A stretch of DNA of 64,000 nt from Oryzobacter faecalis (GCF_046764005.1 NZ_JBKOFW010000004.1:186001-250000); one strand, 5' to 3'. Counted from the first letter of the stretch, positions 7,421 to 15,605 are shown. Notes: generated by a model not told the origin, from the sequence alone. Numbers and translations are program-made.

Positions 7421-8913
7421 CGACCCACGTCGAGCTGCGACGAGGCGCCTACCACGACTCGGTGAGCCTCATGCAGGTCTCCCGCGCGGTCGCCGCCACA
7501 CCCGGGGTCCTCGCCGCCCAGGTGGCGATGGCGACCGAGCTCAACATCGAGGTGCTGGGGTCGATGGGCTTCGACGTCCCCGCGGAGGCGGGGGCGAACG
7601 ACCTCGTCGTCGCGCTGCGGACGGAGTCCGAGGACGGGGTGCAGGCCGGTCTCGCCGCCGTCGCCGACGCGCTCGCCGGCCTCCGCGCCGCCAAGGACAC
7701 GGGGAGTGGTGAGGAGGTCGTGCCGCCGCGGACGCTCGGCTCGGCCGCGGCCCGCGAGGGTGCGAACCTCGCCGTCATCTCGGTCCCGGGACAGCACGCG
7801 GTGACCGAGGCGTTCGACGCGATCGGCTCGGGGCTGTCGGTGATGTTGTTCTCTGACAACGTGTCCGTCGAGGACGAGGTGCGCCTCAAGGACGCCGCGG
7901 CGGTGGCCGACGTCCTCGTCATGGGGCCCGACTGCGGGACGGCGCACGTGGGCGGTGTCGCCCTCGGGTTCGCCAACGTCGTGCGCGCCGGGTCGGTCGG
8001 CGTCGTCGCCGCTTCAGGGACGGGCGCCCAGCAGGTCATGTGCCTCCTCGACGCCGCGGGTGTCGGGGTGAGCCACGTCCTCGGCGTCGGTGGCCGCGAC
8101 CTCAAGGAGGCGGTCGGTGGCCGCTCGACGAAGCAGGCACTCCGGGCCCTCGCCGACGACCCGGCCACCGAGTCGGTCCTCGTCGTCTCCAAGCCACCGG
8201 CCGACTCCGTTCTCGCAGAGGTCGACTCGTACGCCTCCGAGCTCGGCCTCTCGGTGCACTGGGCCGTCCTCGGTGCCGGTCGACCCGACCTCACGGCCGC
8301 CGTCGAGGCGTTCCTGCGCGCCGAGGGCCACGCCGTGCCCGAGTGGCCGGCGACCCTCGCAGAGCCCGAGCCCGTCGAGCTGACCCGGGGGCCCTCCCTG
8401 CGGGGACTCTTCTGCGGCGGCACGCTCGCGGACGAGGCGATGACCGTCGCCGAGGCCGAGCTGGGCGGGATCCACAGCAACATCGCCCACGACCCGTCCC
8501 TCGACCTCGGACCCGACCTGCGCCACGACGGCCACGTCGTCATCGACTTCGGCGACGACGGGATGACGCGCGGCCGGGCCCACCCGATGATCGACCCCAC
8601 CCTGCGGATGGAACGGATCGCAGCCGAGGCCAGCGACCCCACGTGTGGCGTCCTCCTGCTCGACCTCGTCCTCGGGCACGGCGCCCACGCCGACCCCGGC
8701 GGTGAGCTCGCCGACGCGGTGCGTGGCGCGCGGGCCACGGCCCACGGTGCGGGTCGCGCGCTACCGGTCGTGGTGTCGCTCACCGGGACCGACGCCGACC
8801 CGCAGGGCCGGGCCCGGTGCGCCGACCTGCTGGCGGCGGCAGGCGCCTCCGTCCTCCTGTCCAACGGCGCGGCCACCCGGCACGCGCTCGAGCTGCTGAG
8901 GAGCGACCGATGA
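7417..8913 (+). CDS. fdrA: FdrA-like acyl-CoA synthetase-fold protein (AllF component)
   Basis: A 498-residue protein of the FdrA family, related to the succinyl-CoA synthetase alpha and beta folds (CoA-binding and ligase-type domains). Segments typical of the family are the N-terminal HVELRRGAYHDSVSLM, a Rossmann-like VMGPDCGTAHVGG near residue 170, and GTGAQQV near 205. E. coli FdrA is about 55 residues longer. With YlbE- and YlbF-like partners it is expected to form the oxalurate-splitting transcarbamylase. The ATG overlaps the previous stop by four bases, with GGAG six to seven bases upstream, and the gene's own stop overlaps the next start. Confidence 0.88.
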   Translation: MTTHVELRRGAYHDSVSLMQVSRAVAATPGVLAAQVAMATELNIEVLGSMGFDVPAEAGANDLVVALRTESEDGVQAGLAAVADALAGLRAAKDTGSGEEVVPPRTLGSAAAREGANLAVISVPGQHAVTEAFDAIGSGLSVMLFSDNVSVEDEVRLKDAAAVADVLVMGPDCGTAHVGGVALGFANVVRAGSVGVVAASGTGAQQVMCLLDAAGVGVSHVLGVGGRDLKEAVGGRSTKQALRALADDPATESVLVVSKPPADSVLAEVDSYASELGLSVHWAVLGAGRPDLTAAVEAFLRAEGHAVPEWPATLAEPEPVELTRGPSLRGLFCGGTLADEAMTVAEAELGGIHSNIAHDPSLDLGPDLRHDGHVVIDFGDDGMTRGRAHPMIDPTLRMERIAAEASDPTCGVLLLDLVLGHGAHADPGGELADAVRGARATAHGAGRALPVVVSLTGTDADPQGRARCADLLAAAGASVLLSNGAATRHALELLRSDR

Positions 8914-10325
8914 GCGAGCAGAACCGACCCCTCCGCGGCCTCCTCGAGAGCGACCCCGTCGTCGTGACGGCGGGCGTCTCCCTCCTCGCGGACGCGCTGC
9001 GCGACCAGGCGGTGCAGGTGACCGAGACCCAGTGGCAGCCGCCGCCGCCGGGGACCGAGGGCGACCTGGCGCGGGTCATGGGCGACGCGCGCCGGGTCGA
9101 GGCGAACCGCCTCGCGTTCGAGCGGATGACGGCCGCCGAGGCGGTCCTGACCGACGTCGTGCCGGCGTCGCAGTCGCTCGGGCTCGAGCGGGGGACCTTC
9201 CTGCACGCCGGCCCCCCGGTCGAGTGGGAGCGCGCTTCGGGGCCGCTCAAGGGTGCGCTGATCGGGGCCGTGCTGTTCGAAGGTCTTGCCGACCACGCCG
9301 AGGACGCCGAGAAACGCCTTGCCGCAGGCGAGTTCGACCTCGAGCCCTGCCACCACCGGGGTGCCGTCGGGCCGATGGCGGGGGTCGTCAGCCCGTCGAT
9401 GTGGATGTACGCGCTGCGCGACGACGTCCACGGCAACGAGTCGTGGTGCTCGCTCAACGAGGGCCTGGGCAAGGTGCTGCGCTACGGCGCCTACGGGCCC
9501 GAGGTCATCGACCGCCTCCACTGGATGACGCGCGTCCTCGGCCCGATCCTGTCCCAGGCCGTCCGCTCCACCGGACCGATCGACATCCGGGCGATCGTCG
9601 CCCAGATGCTCCAGATGGGCGACGAGGGCCACAACCGCAACCGGGCAGGGTCGTTGATGCTCCTGCGTGAGCTGCTGCCGGGCATGATCACCGCCGACGC
9701 CTCGTCCTCCGACGTCGCGGAGGCCGTGCGGTTCTCGGGCGCCAACGAGCACTTCTTCCTCAACCTCGGGATGCCGGCCTGCAAGCTGGCCACCCTTGCG
9801 GCAGAGGGGATCCCGGGCTCGACCGTCGTCACGGTCATGGCTCGAAACGGCACCGACTTCGGCATCCGCGTCTCGGGCACGGGTGACCAGTGGTTCACCG
9901 GCCCGGCGAACACCCCCGAGGGGCTCTTCCTCGGCGACTACGGCCCCGACGACGCCAATCCCGACATCGGCGACTCGGCGATCACGGAGACCGGTGGCAT
10001 CGGCGGCTTCGCGATGGCCGCGGCGCCCGCCATCGTCAAGTTCGTCGGGGGCGACGTGCCCTTCGCGCTGCGCGCCACCCGGACCATGTACGAGGTGACC
10101 ACCGGCGAGCACCCGGTCTACCAGGTACCCGTGCTGGGCTTCCGCGGAACGCCGACCGGCATCGACGTCACCAAGGTCGTGCGCACCGGGATCCTCCCGC
10201 AGATCAACACGGGGATGGCCGGGCGCGTCGCCGGCACGGGGCAGGTCGGCGCGGGCCTCGTCACGCCGCCGGAGGAGTGCTTCACGGGGGCGATCGCGGC
10301 CCTCGCCGCTGCCGTCCCCGCCTAG
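8910..10325 (+). CDS. ylbE: DUF1116 protein, YlbE/AllG-like component
   Basis: A 471-residue DUF1116 family protein. I chose the ATG at 8910 (ATGA overlap with fdrA, GAGGAG six bases upstream) rather than in-frame codons inside fdrA. The body contains the conserved stretches ending in GDEGHNRN (about residue 245) and SGANEHFFLNLGMPACKL (about 277). It closes the ylbF-fdrA-ylbE operon. By E. coli precedent it is the third component of oxamic transcarbamylase; the exact division of labour among the three proteins cannot be read from sequence. Confidence 0.85.
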   Translation: MSEQNRPLRGLLESDPVVVTAGVSLLADALRDQAVQVTETQWQPPPPGTEGDLARVMGDARRVEANRLAFERMTAAEAVLTDVVPASQSLGLERGTFLHAGPPVEWERASGPLKGALIGAVLFEGLADHAEDAEKRLAAGEFDLEPCHHRGAVGPMAGVVSPSMWMYALRDDVHGNESWCSLNEGLGKVLRYGAYGPEVIDRLHWMTRVLGPILSQAVRSTGPIDIRAIVAQMLQMGDEGHNRNRAGSLMLLRELLPGMITADASSSDVAEAVRFSGANEHFFLNLGMPACKLATLAAEGIPGSTVVTVMARNGTDFGIRVSGTGDQWFTGPANTPEGLFLGDYGPDDANPDIGDSAITETGGIGGFAMAAAPAIVKFVGGDVPFALRATRTMYEVTTGEHPVYQVPVLGFRGTPTGIDVTKVVRTGILPQINTGMAGRVAGTGQVGAGLVTPPEECFTGAIAALAAAVPA

Positions 10326-10396
10326 GGATCCCTGGCCCCGGGCGGGGTCGCGGGACGCGCCTCCGGCGGCCGCGCCCGCCATGGAAGGATTGACGC

Positions 10397-11287
10397 GTGG
10401 CAGCGACGACTCTCGACGGCAAGGCGATCCTCGGCACCATCAAGGAGGAGCTGCGCGCCCGCGTGGCCGCGCTCGCCGAACACGGGGTGGTCCCCGGCCT
10501 CGGCACCGTCCTCGTCGGCGACGACCCCGGCAGCCACTGGTACGTCGGCGCGAAGCACAAGGACTGCGCCGAGATCGGCATCCGCAGCCTGCGCCGCGAC
10601 CTGCCGGCCGGCACCTCGCAGGACGAGGTCCTCGAGGTCGTCCGCGACCTCAATGCCGACCCCGAGTGCACCGGCTTCATCGTCCAGCAGCCCACGGGCC
10701 TCGACGAGAACGCGATCCTCTCGGCGGTCGACCCGGCGAAGGACGTCGACGGGCTGCACCCCACGAACCTGGGCTGGCTCGTCCTCGGGGAGAAGGCGCC
10801 GCTGCCCTGCACCCCGGTCGGCTGCATCGAGCTGCTGCGCCGCTACGACGTGCCGATCGCGGGTGCGAAGGTCGTCGTCGTCGGGCGCGGGATCACCGTG
10901 GGCCGCCCGCTCGGCCTCATCCTCACGCGTCGTTCCGAGAACGCCACGGTCACGTTGTGCCACACCGGAACCCGTGACCTCGCCGCCGAGGTTCGGCAGG
11001 CTGACATCGTCGTCGCTGCGGCGGGCGTGCCCGGCATCGTCACCGCCGACATGGTCAAGCCCGGCGCAGCCGTCCTCGACGTCGGGGTGTCCCGCGTCGT
11101 CGAGGAGGGCAGCGGGAGGTCGGTGGTCGCCGGTGACGTGCACCCCGACGTCTGGGACGTCGCCGGCTTCGTCAGCCCGAACCCCGGCGGGGTCGGGCCG
11201 ATGACGCGGGCGATGCTCCTGTCGAACGTCGTCGAGGCCGCCGAGCGCCAGGTGCGCGAGCGCGAGACCGCCGGGGCGGGGACCTGA
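10397..11287 (+). CDS. folD: Bifunctional methylenetetrahydrofolate dehydrogenase/cyclohydrolase FolD
   Basis: A 296-residue cytosolic enzyme interconverting 5,10-methylene-, methenyl- and 10-formyl-tetrahydrofolate with NADP. The substrate lysine is in YVGAKHKDC, and the signatures KDVDGLHPTNLG, GRGITVGRPLGL and the C-terminal NPGGVGPMTRA are all present. The GTG at 10397 has a strong GGAAGGA seven bases upstream. The normally near-invariant QLPLP loop reads QQPTGLDE here and is two residues shorter than in E. coli. The chaA-like gene starts one base after the stop. Confidence 0.95.
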   Translation: MAATTLDGKAILGTIKEELRARVAALAEHGVVPGLGTVLVGDDPGSHWYVGAKHKDCAEIGIRSLRRDLPAGTSQDEVLEVVRDLNADPECTGFIVQQPTGLDENAILSAVDPAKDVDGLHPTNLGWLVLGEKAPLPCTPVGCIELLRRYDVPIAGAKVVVVGRGITVGRPLGLILTRRSENATVTLCHTGTRDLAAEVRQADIVVAAAGVPGIVTADMVKPGAAVLDVGVSRVVEEGSGRSVVAGDVHPDVWDVAGFVSPNPGGVGPMTRAMLLSNVVEAAERQVRERETAGAGT

Positions 11288-11288
11288 C

Positions 11289-12392
11289 GTGGCGGGCGCC
11301 ACTGCCAGCCCGACGATGACGCGGGTCTGGCAGGCCGCCCCGGTCGTCTCGCTCGTCGCCCTCGCCGCCACCTGGGGCCGCGACATCGGCATCGTCGTCG
11401 TCGTCCTCGTGGCGGTGCTCCTCGCCGCTGCGGTGCTGGCGGCCGTGCATCACGCGGAGGTCGTCGCGCACCGGGTGGGGGAGCCCTTCGGGTCGCTCGT
11501 CCTCGCCGTGTCGGTGACCGTCATCGAGGTCTCGCTCATCGTCACCCTCATGCTCTCCGGGGGTGACGAGGCCGCGACCCTCGCGCGCGACACCGTCTTC
11601 GCCGCGGTGATGATCACCGTCAACGGGATCATGGGGCTGTCGCTGCTCCTCGGGGCCCGACGGTTCACCTTCGTCCACTTCAACGCCGAGGGGACCGGTG
11701 GGGCGCTCGCCACGGTGGCCGCCCTCGCGGCGCTGACCCTCGTCCTGCCGACCTTCACGACGGGCGAGCCCGGCCCCGAGTTCACCGGCGGCCAGCTGGC
11801 CTTCGCCGCCGTGGCGTCCCTGTCGCTCTACGCCGCGTTCGTGGTGACGCAGACCGTCCGGCACCGCGACTTCTTCCTCCCCGTCACCAAGGAGGGGGAG
11901 CCGCTCGCCGAGGACGAGCACGCCGACCCGCCGACGGACCGCGAGGCCGTCACCTCCCTCGTGCTGCTGCTCCTGTCGCTCGTCGCCGTCGTCGGGCTGG
12001 CCAAGGTCGAGTCGCCCGCGATCGAGTCGGGGGTGCTGGCCGCCGGCCTGCCGCTGTCGTTCGTCGGTGTCGTCATCGCCCTGCTCGTGCTGCTGCCGGA
12101 GACGATCGCCGCGGCCAACGCGGCCCGCCGTGAGCGGATCCAGACCTCGCTCAACCTCGCGATGGGGTCGGCGATGGCCTCGATCGGGCTGACGATCCCG
12201 ACGCTGGCGGTCGCGTCGATCTGGGTCCCGACGCCGTTGCACCTCGGGCTGGGCCCGACGCAGATCGTGCTGCTCGGCATCACGACGATCGCGGCGGTGC
12301 TGACGGTCGTCCCGGGGCGGGCGACGCGTCTCCAGGGCACGGTGCACCTCACCCTCCTCGCGGCCTTCCTCTACTTCTCCATGGCCCCCTAG
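11289..12392 (+). CDS. chaA: ChaA-type Ca2+(Na+)/H+ antiporter
   Basis: A 367-residue membrane protein of the Ca2+/cation antiporter superfamily, exporting Ca2+ or Na+ in exchange for protons. Both alpha repeats are visible: GEPFGSLVLAVSVTVIEVSL around residue 61 and LPETIAAANAARRER with the following MGSAMASIGLTIP near 275-305. The two halves are joined by an acidic cytoplasmic loop around residue 205. Hydrophobic segments fit 11 helices. The gene starts at a GTG one base after the folD stop, so it is probably co-transcribed, although no functional link to folate is known. It ends directly before an inverted-repeat cassette. Confidence 0.9.
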   Translation: MAGATASPTMTRVWQAAPVVSLVALAATWGRDIGIVVVVLVAVLLAAAVLAAVHHAEVVAHRVGEPFGSLVLAVSVTVIEVSLIVTLMLSGGDEAATLARDTVFAAVMITVNGIMGLSLLLGARRFTFVHFNAEGTGGALATVAALAALTLVLPTFTTGEPGPEFTGGQLAFAAVASLSLYAAFVVTQTVRHRDFFLPVTKEGEPLAEDEHADPPTDREAVTSLVLLLLSLVAVVGLAKVESPAIESGVLAAGLPLSFVGVVIALLVLLPETIAAANAARRERIQTSLNLAMGSAMASIGLTIPTLAVASIWVPTPLHLGLGPTQIVLLGITTIAAVLTVVPGRATRLQGTVHLTLLAAFLYFSMAP

Positions 12393-12397
12393 CCCGT

Positions 12398-12443
12398 CCC
12401 GACTTTCCCGCCTGATGCCGGAACCTTCGGTGGGGCACCCCGA
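12398..12443 (+). repeat. Left terminal inverted repeat of the cassette
   Basis: A 46-base unit beginning CCCGACTTTCCCGCC. It matches the reverse complement of 13617-13662 except for G versus A at two positions. Its inner half is the left arm of the hairpin at 12421-12469. Confidence 0.85.
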
Positions 12444-12469
12444 GCTTCGGGGTGCCCCACCGAAGGTTC
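12421..12469. terminator. Perfect 23-bp hairpin downstream of chaA
   Basis: The arms 12421-12443 and 12447-12469 pair perfectly around a GCT loop, 28 bases after the chaA stop. It can terminate chaA transcription. Compared with the right-hand hairpin (13589-13641) it differs at two base pairs, and each difference is compensated on the other arm. Confidence 0.75.
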
Positions 12470-12585
12470 TCGTGCCTCGAGTGGGGATGGAGGCGCTCGT
12501 CCACAGGGGAGCCCGTCCGCGTGCGCTGTCCACAGAGGGGCGGCGAGGGGTGCCGCCGGCTCCCGATCGCGCGGAACCTGTCGGG

Positions 12586-13539
12586 ATGTCCGTCGCTCCC
12601 GCCCCCTCGACCTCCTCCATGCCGACGTCGTCCCTTGATGGGCTCGTCCTGACCCAGGCCGCGGCCCAGCACGGTGTGCTGTCGACGGCTCAGCTCCTCG
12701 CGGCCGGTCACCCGCCTCGGCGGCTCGTCGAGCTGGTCCGTGCCGGCGTGCTCCTGCACCCGGGCCGGGGTTTGTACCTGGTGGCCGCCCTGGCTCGTGA
12801 CGACGAGATCGATCGGCACCGGCAGCTCGTGGCGGGGGCCTTCCTCCTCTACGCCGACGCCGTCCTGACCGGCACCACCGCTCTCCTGGCCCATGGCATT
12901 CCCGTGTGGGGTGTCCCGCTGGGCAGGCCAGCGTTGCGGCGCCCCATGAAGCGGTCGGGCGGCATGAGCGCGTTCTGGGTCAGGCAGGCCAGTGGCGCGG
13001 TGGTCGACACGCCCTGGGGTCCGGCGAGTCCCGTGGCCGAGGCGCTCGCGCTGCACGCCGTCGACCACGGCATCGTTCCGGGGGTCGTGAGCGCCGACGC
13101 CGCTCTGCGAGACGCCCGTGCCGGGGTCGAGGAGCTCGACGCCGCCGTCGAGGTCGTGAGTGGGTGGGTCCACGGCTCGAGGGCCGTGGCGATGCGCGCA
13201 CTCGCCGACGGTCGCCGGGAGTCCGTGGGCGAGTCGCGATGCGGTGTGGCCCTGGCGATGGCCGGGATCCGCGTCGTCCCCCAGGTGGTCATCTCGGGTC
13301 GCAACGGCGAGTTCGTCGCCCGGGTCGACTTCGTCGTCGAGGGCACGAAGGTCATCGTCGAGTTCGACGGCAGGGTCAAGTACAGGTCCGGGGACCCGTC
13401 CCTCCTGTGGGCCGAGAAGCGCCGTGAGGACGCCCTGCGCGCCCTCGGCTACGTCGTCGTCCGCATCACCTGGGCAGACCTCGAGGTGCCCGGGGCCGTG
13501 GTGGGCAAGGTGCGTGCCGCCATGGCGAACGCCGGCTGA
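12586..13539 (+). CDS. AbiEi-like antitoxin domain / DUF559-like nuclease domain protein
   Basis: About 317 residues. The N-terminal part (roughly 15-90, from SLDGLVLTQAAAQHGVLSTA) looks like the winged-helix domain of type IV AbiEi-family proteins. The C-terminal 90 residues resemble DUF559/Vsr-like PD-(D/E)XK endonuclease folds: ARVDFVVEGTKVIVEFDGR with candidate metal-binding D and E, then a KRREDALRALGYVVVRITW tail. Function is unknown; such orphans are often called type IV toxin-antitoxin proteins without a cognate toxin, and none is encoded nearby. The start is uncertain: the frame is open from 12415, inside the hairpin; I prefer the ATG at 12586, and 12619 is possible. No clear ribosome site is present. 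The gene is alone between two inverted repeats. Confidence 0.7.
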   Translation: MSVAPAPSTSSMPTSSLDGLVLTQAAAQHGVLSTAQLLAAGHPPRRLVELVRAGVLLHPGRGLYLVAALARDDEIDRHRQLVAGAFLLYADAVLTGTTALLAHGIPVWGVPLGRPALRRPMKRSGGMSAFWVRQASGAVVDTPWGPASPVAEALALHAVDHGIVPGVVSADAALRDARAGVEELDAAVEVVSGWVHGSRAVAMRALADGRRESVGESRCGVALAMAGIRVVPQVVISGRNGEFVARVDFVVEGTKVIVEFDGRVKYRSGDPSLLWAEKRREDALRALGYVVVRITWADLEVPGAVVGKVRAAMANAG

Positions 13540-13588
13540 CACCATCTCCGGCCGGCTCGACCGCGGGCGGGAACGCTCGCTGAGAGAG

Positions 13589-13641
13589 CGAAACCTTCGG
13601 TGGGACACCCCGAAGGTCGGGGTGTCCCACCGAAGGTTTCG
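13589..13641. terminator. Perfect 25-bp hairpin between cassette gene and mdh
   Basis: The arms 13589-13613 and 13617-13641 pair perfectly around a three-base loop. It lies 49 bases after the cassette gene and 23 bases past the mdh stop (mdh is read from the other strand), so it can work as a bidirectional terminator. Confidence 0.75.
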
Positions 13642-13662
13642 GCATCAGGCGGGAAAGTCGGG
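13617..13662 (-). repeat. Right terminal inverted repeat of the cassette
   Basis: Inverted copy of 12398-12443 with two mismatches. The match continues outward for 21 bases beyond the hairpin (13642-13662), so the similarity is not just two like terminators. The repeat stops two bases before the mdh stop codon. Confidence 0.85.
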
Positions 13663-13664
13663 GT

Positions 13665-14654
13665 TCAGATGAGGCCGAGGGCGCGGACCGCGTCGCGCTC
13701 CTCGGCGAGCTCGGCCACGGAGGCGTCGATCTTCCCGCGCGAGAACTCGTCGATGTCGAGCCCCTGGACGATCGACCACCGGCCGTCCTGCACGGTCACC
13801 GGGAACGAGGAGACCAGGCCCTCCTCGACGCCGTACGAGCCGTCGGAGCGGACCGCCATCGAGACCCAGTCGCCCTCGGCGGTGCCCTGCACCCACGTGC
13901 GCGCGTGGTCGATGGTCGCCGAGGCGGCCGACGCCGCCGAGGACGCTCCACGCGCCTCGATGATGGCCGCGCCGCGCTTGGCCACGGTGGGGATGAAGGT
14001 GCCTGCGAGCCAGTCCTGGTCGCCCACGGCCTCCGCGGCGTTGCGGCCGCCGACCTCGGCGTGGAACAGGTCGGGGTACTGGGTCGCCGAGTGGTTGCCC
14101 CAGATCGTCATCTTCCGGATCTCGGTGACCGGCACGCCGAGCTTCGCCGCGAGCTGCGAGATCGCGCGGTTGTGGTCGAGGCGGGTCAGCGCCGAGAAGC
14201 GCTCGGTGGGGATGTCGGGCGCGTTCGACATCGCGATGAGCGCGTTGGTGTTCGCCGGGTTTCCGGTGACGGTGACGCGGATGTCGTCGGCCGCGACCTC
14301 GTTGAGGGCCTTGCCCTGCGGGGCGAAGATGCCGCCGTTGGCCTCGAGGAGGTCGCCGCGCTCCATGCCGGGACCGCGGGGGCGGGCGCCGACGAGGAGG
14401 GCGTGGTTGACGCCGTCGAACACCTTCGTCGCGTCGTCGCCGATCTCGACCTTGGCGAGGGTCGGGAACGCGCAGTCGTCGAGCTCCATGACGACACCCT
14501 CGAGCGACTTCAGCGCCGGGGTGATCTCGAGCAGTCGGAGCTCGACCGGGGTGTCGGGGCCGAGGAGCGCACCGCTGGCGATCCGGAACAGGAGGCTGTA
14601 GCCGATCTGGCCGGCGGCGCCGGTGACGGCGACCTTGACGGGCGTCTGGCTCAC
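13665..14654 (-). CDS. mdh: Malate dehydrogenase
   Basis: A 329-residue NAD-dependent malate dehydrogenase of the LDH/MDH superfamily (TCA cycle). The N-terminal Rossmann motif is TGAAGQIGYSLL. The substrate loop GARPRGPGMERGDLLEANG, the VTGNPANTNA segment and the catalytic-histidine motif TIWGNHSATQYPD are all present. The start is a GTG at 14654 with GAAGGGG seven bases upstream; no in-frame ATG gives a full N-terminus. Length matches the actinobacterial family. The gene is monocistronic and divergent from the ceramidase-like gene. Confidence 0.97.
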   Translation of the reverse strand: MSQTPVKVAVTGAAGQIGYSLLFRIASGALLGPDTPVELRLLEITPALKSLEGVVMELDDCAFPTLAKVEIGDDATKVFDGVNHALLVGARPRGPGMERGDLLEANGGIFAPQGKALNEVAADDIRVTVTGNPANTNALIAMSNAPDIPTERFSALTRLDHNRAISQLAAKLGVPVTEIRKMTIWGNHSATQYPDLFHAEVGGRNAAEAVGDQDWLAGTFIPTVAKRGAAIIEARGASSAASAASATIDHARTWVQGTAEGDWVSMAVRSDGSYGVEEGLVSSFPVTVQDGRWSIVQGLDIDEFSRGKIDASVAELAEERDAVRALGLI

Positions 14655-14748
14655 GGGAGTACCCCTTCGTACACGAGGAAACGGTCGGCTCGACGCTATC
14701 AGCGTGAGGGCGTGGCGCCGCGGGCGGCCGTGTGGTGGGCTGACCGGT

Positions 14749-15597
14749 GTGACGACGCCCACGCCCGCCCGCGAGGCGCCTCCTGCCGCGCCGCTGCACG
14801 AGGGGGCGGACCGCCGGCCGGTGGTCGCGGCCGTCGTGACGGCGGTCCTCTCCCTCGCGCTCGTGCTGGCCGCGGCGCGCCTCGGGTGGCTCGGCCCCGA
14901 CGTCGGTCGGGGGAGCGGGTTCTGCGAGGCATCCAGCGGCGGATGGGTCGTCCAGCCGGTCAACACGTGGAGCAACCTCGGCTTCGTCGCCTCGGGCCTC
15001 GTCATCGCCGCCCACGCCGCCGACCGAGCGCGCCTCGGCCTCACGATGGGCGCCCATCCCGGCCTCGCCGTGACGTTCGCCGTCGTCGTCGTCCTCCTCG
15101 GCCCCGGCTCGATGGCGATGCACGCCACCCAGAGCCGCCTCGGCGGGCACCTCGACCTGCTGAGCATGTTCCTCGTGTCGGGCTTCGCCCTCGCCTACGC
15201 GGTGATGCGCCTCGTCCGCCGCGGACCCGGTCTCTTCGCCGCCGTCTTCCCGCTGCTCGTCGTCATCGGGATGGTCGTGCTGCTCACCGGCGGGCGCGGC
15301 ATCCCCTTCGTCCGGCACAGCGGGAACGCGGCGTTCGCGGTGATGCTGCTGCTCGCGGTCGTCCTCGAGGTCGTGCTGTGGTTGCGGCGCGATCCCCGCC
15401 AGGACGCCGCGTTCGGGCTGGCCTCGGTCGCGACGCTGCTCATCGCCTACACCGTCTGGCAGCTCGGCCGCCGGGGCCACGAGTGGTGCGAGCCGGAGTC
15501 GCTCCTGCAGTGGCACGGCGTGTGGCACGTCCTGTGCGCCGTCGCGGCGTACCTGATGTTCCGCCACGACACCGCGGAACGCCCCGCCCTCCGCTGA
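14749..15597 (+). CDS. Ceramidase/CREST-family membrane hydrolase
   Basis: About 282 residues with seven or so hydrophobic segments. The spacing of conserved residues fits the CREST superfamily (alkaline ceramidase, PAQR receptors, Per1): VQPVNTWSNLGF at 68-79, S121-x3-H125, D136, and H256-x3-H260. These would hold a zinc ion in a membrane-embedded amide hydrolase. The substrate is unknown; most actinobacteria make no ceramide, so another amide-linked lipid is possible. I prefer the GTG at 14749; the upstream in-frame ATG at 14623 lies inside mdh and adds sequence that does not look like coding. Confidence 0.75.
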   Translation: MTTPTPAREAPPAAPLHEGADRRPVVAAVVTAVLSLALVLAAARLGWLGPDVGRGSGFCEASSGGWVVQPVNTWSNLGFVASGLVIAAHAADRARLGLTMGAHPGLAVTFAVVVVLLGPGSMAMHATQSRLGGHLDLLSMFLVSGFALAYAVMRLVRRGPGLFAAVFPLLVVIGMVVLLTGGRGIPFVRHSGNAAFAVMLLLAVVLEVVLWLRRDPRQDAAFGLASVATLLIAYTVWQLGRRGHEWCEPESLLQWHGVWHVLCAVAAYLMFRHDTAERPALR

Positions 15598-15605
15598 CCC
15601 TTGGC

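Larger units (their letters stand above)
12398..13662. mobile_element. Candidate single-gene cassette bounded by 46-bp inverted repeats
   Basis: The left end (12398-12443) and right end (13617-13662) are inverted copies matching at 44 of 46 positions. Between them lies one gene (AbiEi/DUF559-like). Each end also contains its own perfect hairpin. The cassette fills the space between the stop codons of two convergent genes, chaA (stop ends 12392) and mdh (stop begins 13665). No target-site duplication was found and no transposase is encoded, so it may instead be two copies of a duplicated bidirectional terminator around a moron-like gene. Confidence 0.5.

Noticed and set aside
10324..10333. AGGGATCCCT palindrome at the end of the ylbE-like gene
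   Set aside because: A 10-bp palindrome with no loop, too short for a terminator, and it overlaps the stop codon; likely chance.
12497..12534. Two DnaA-box-like words (TCGTCCACA and CTGTCCACA) upstream of the cassette gene
   Set aside because: Each is one base off the actinobacterial consensus TTGTCCACA, only two occur, and no replication gene is nearby.
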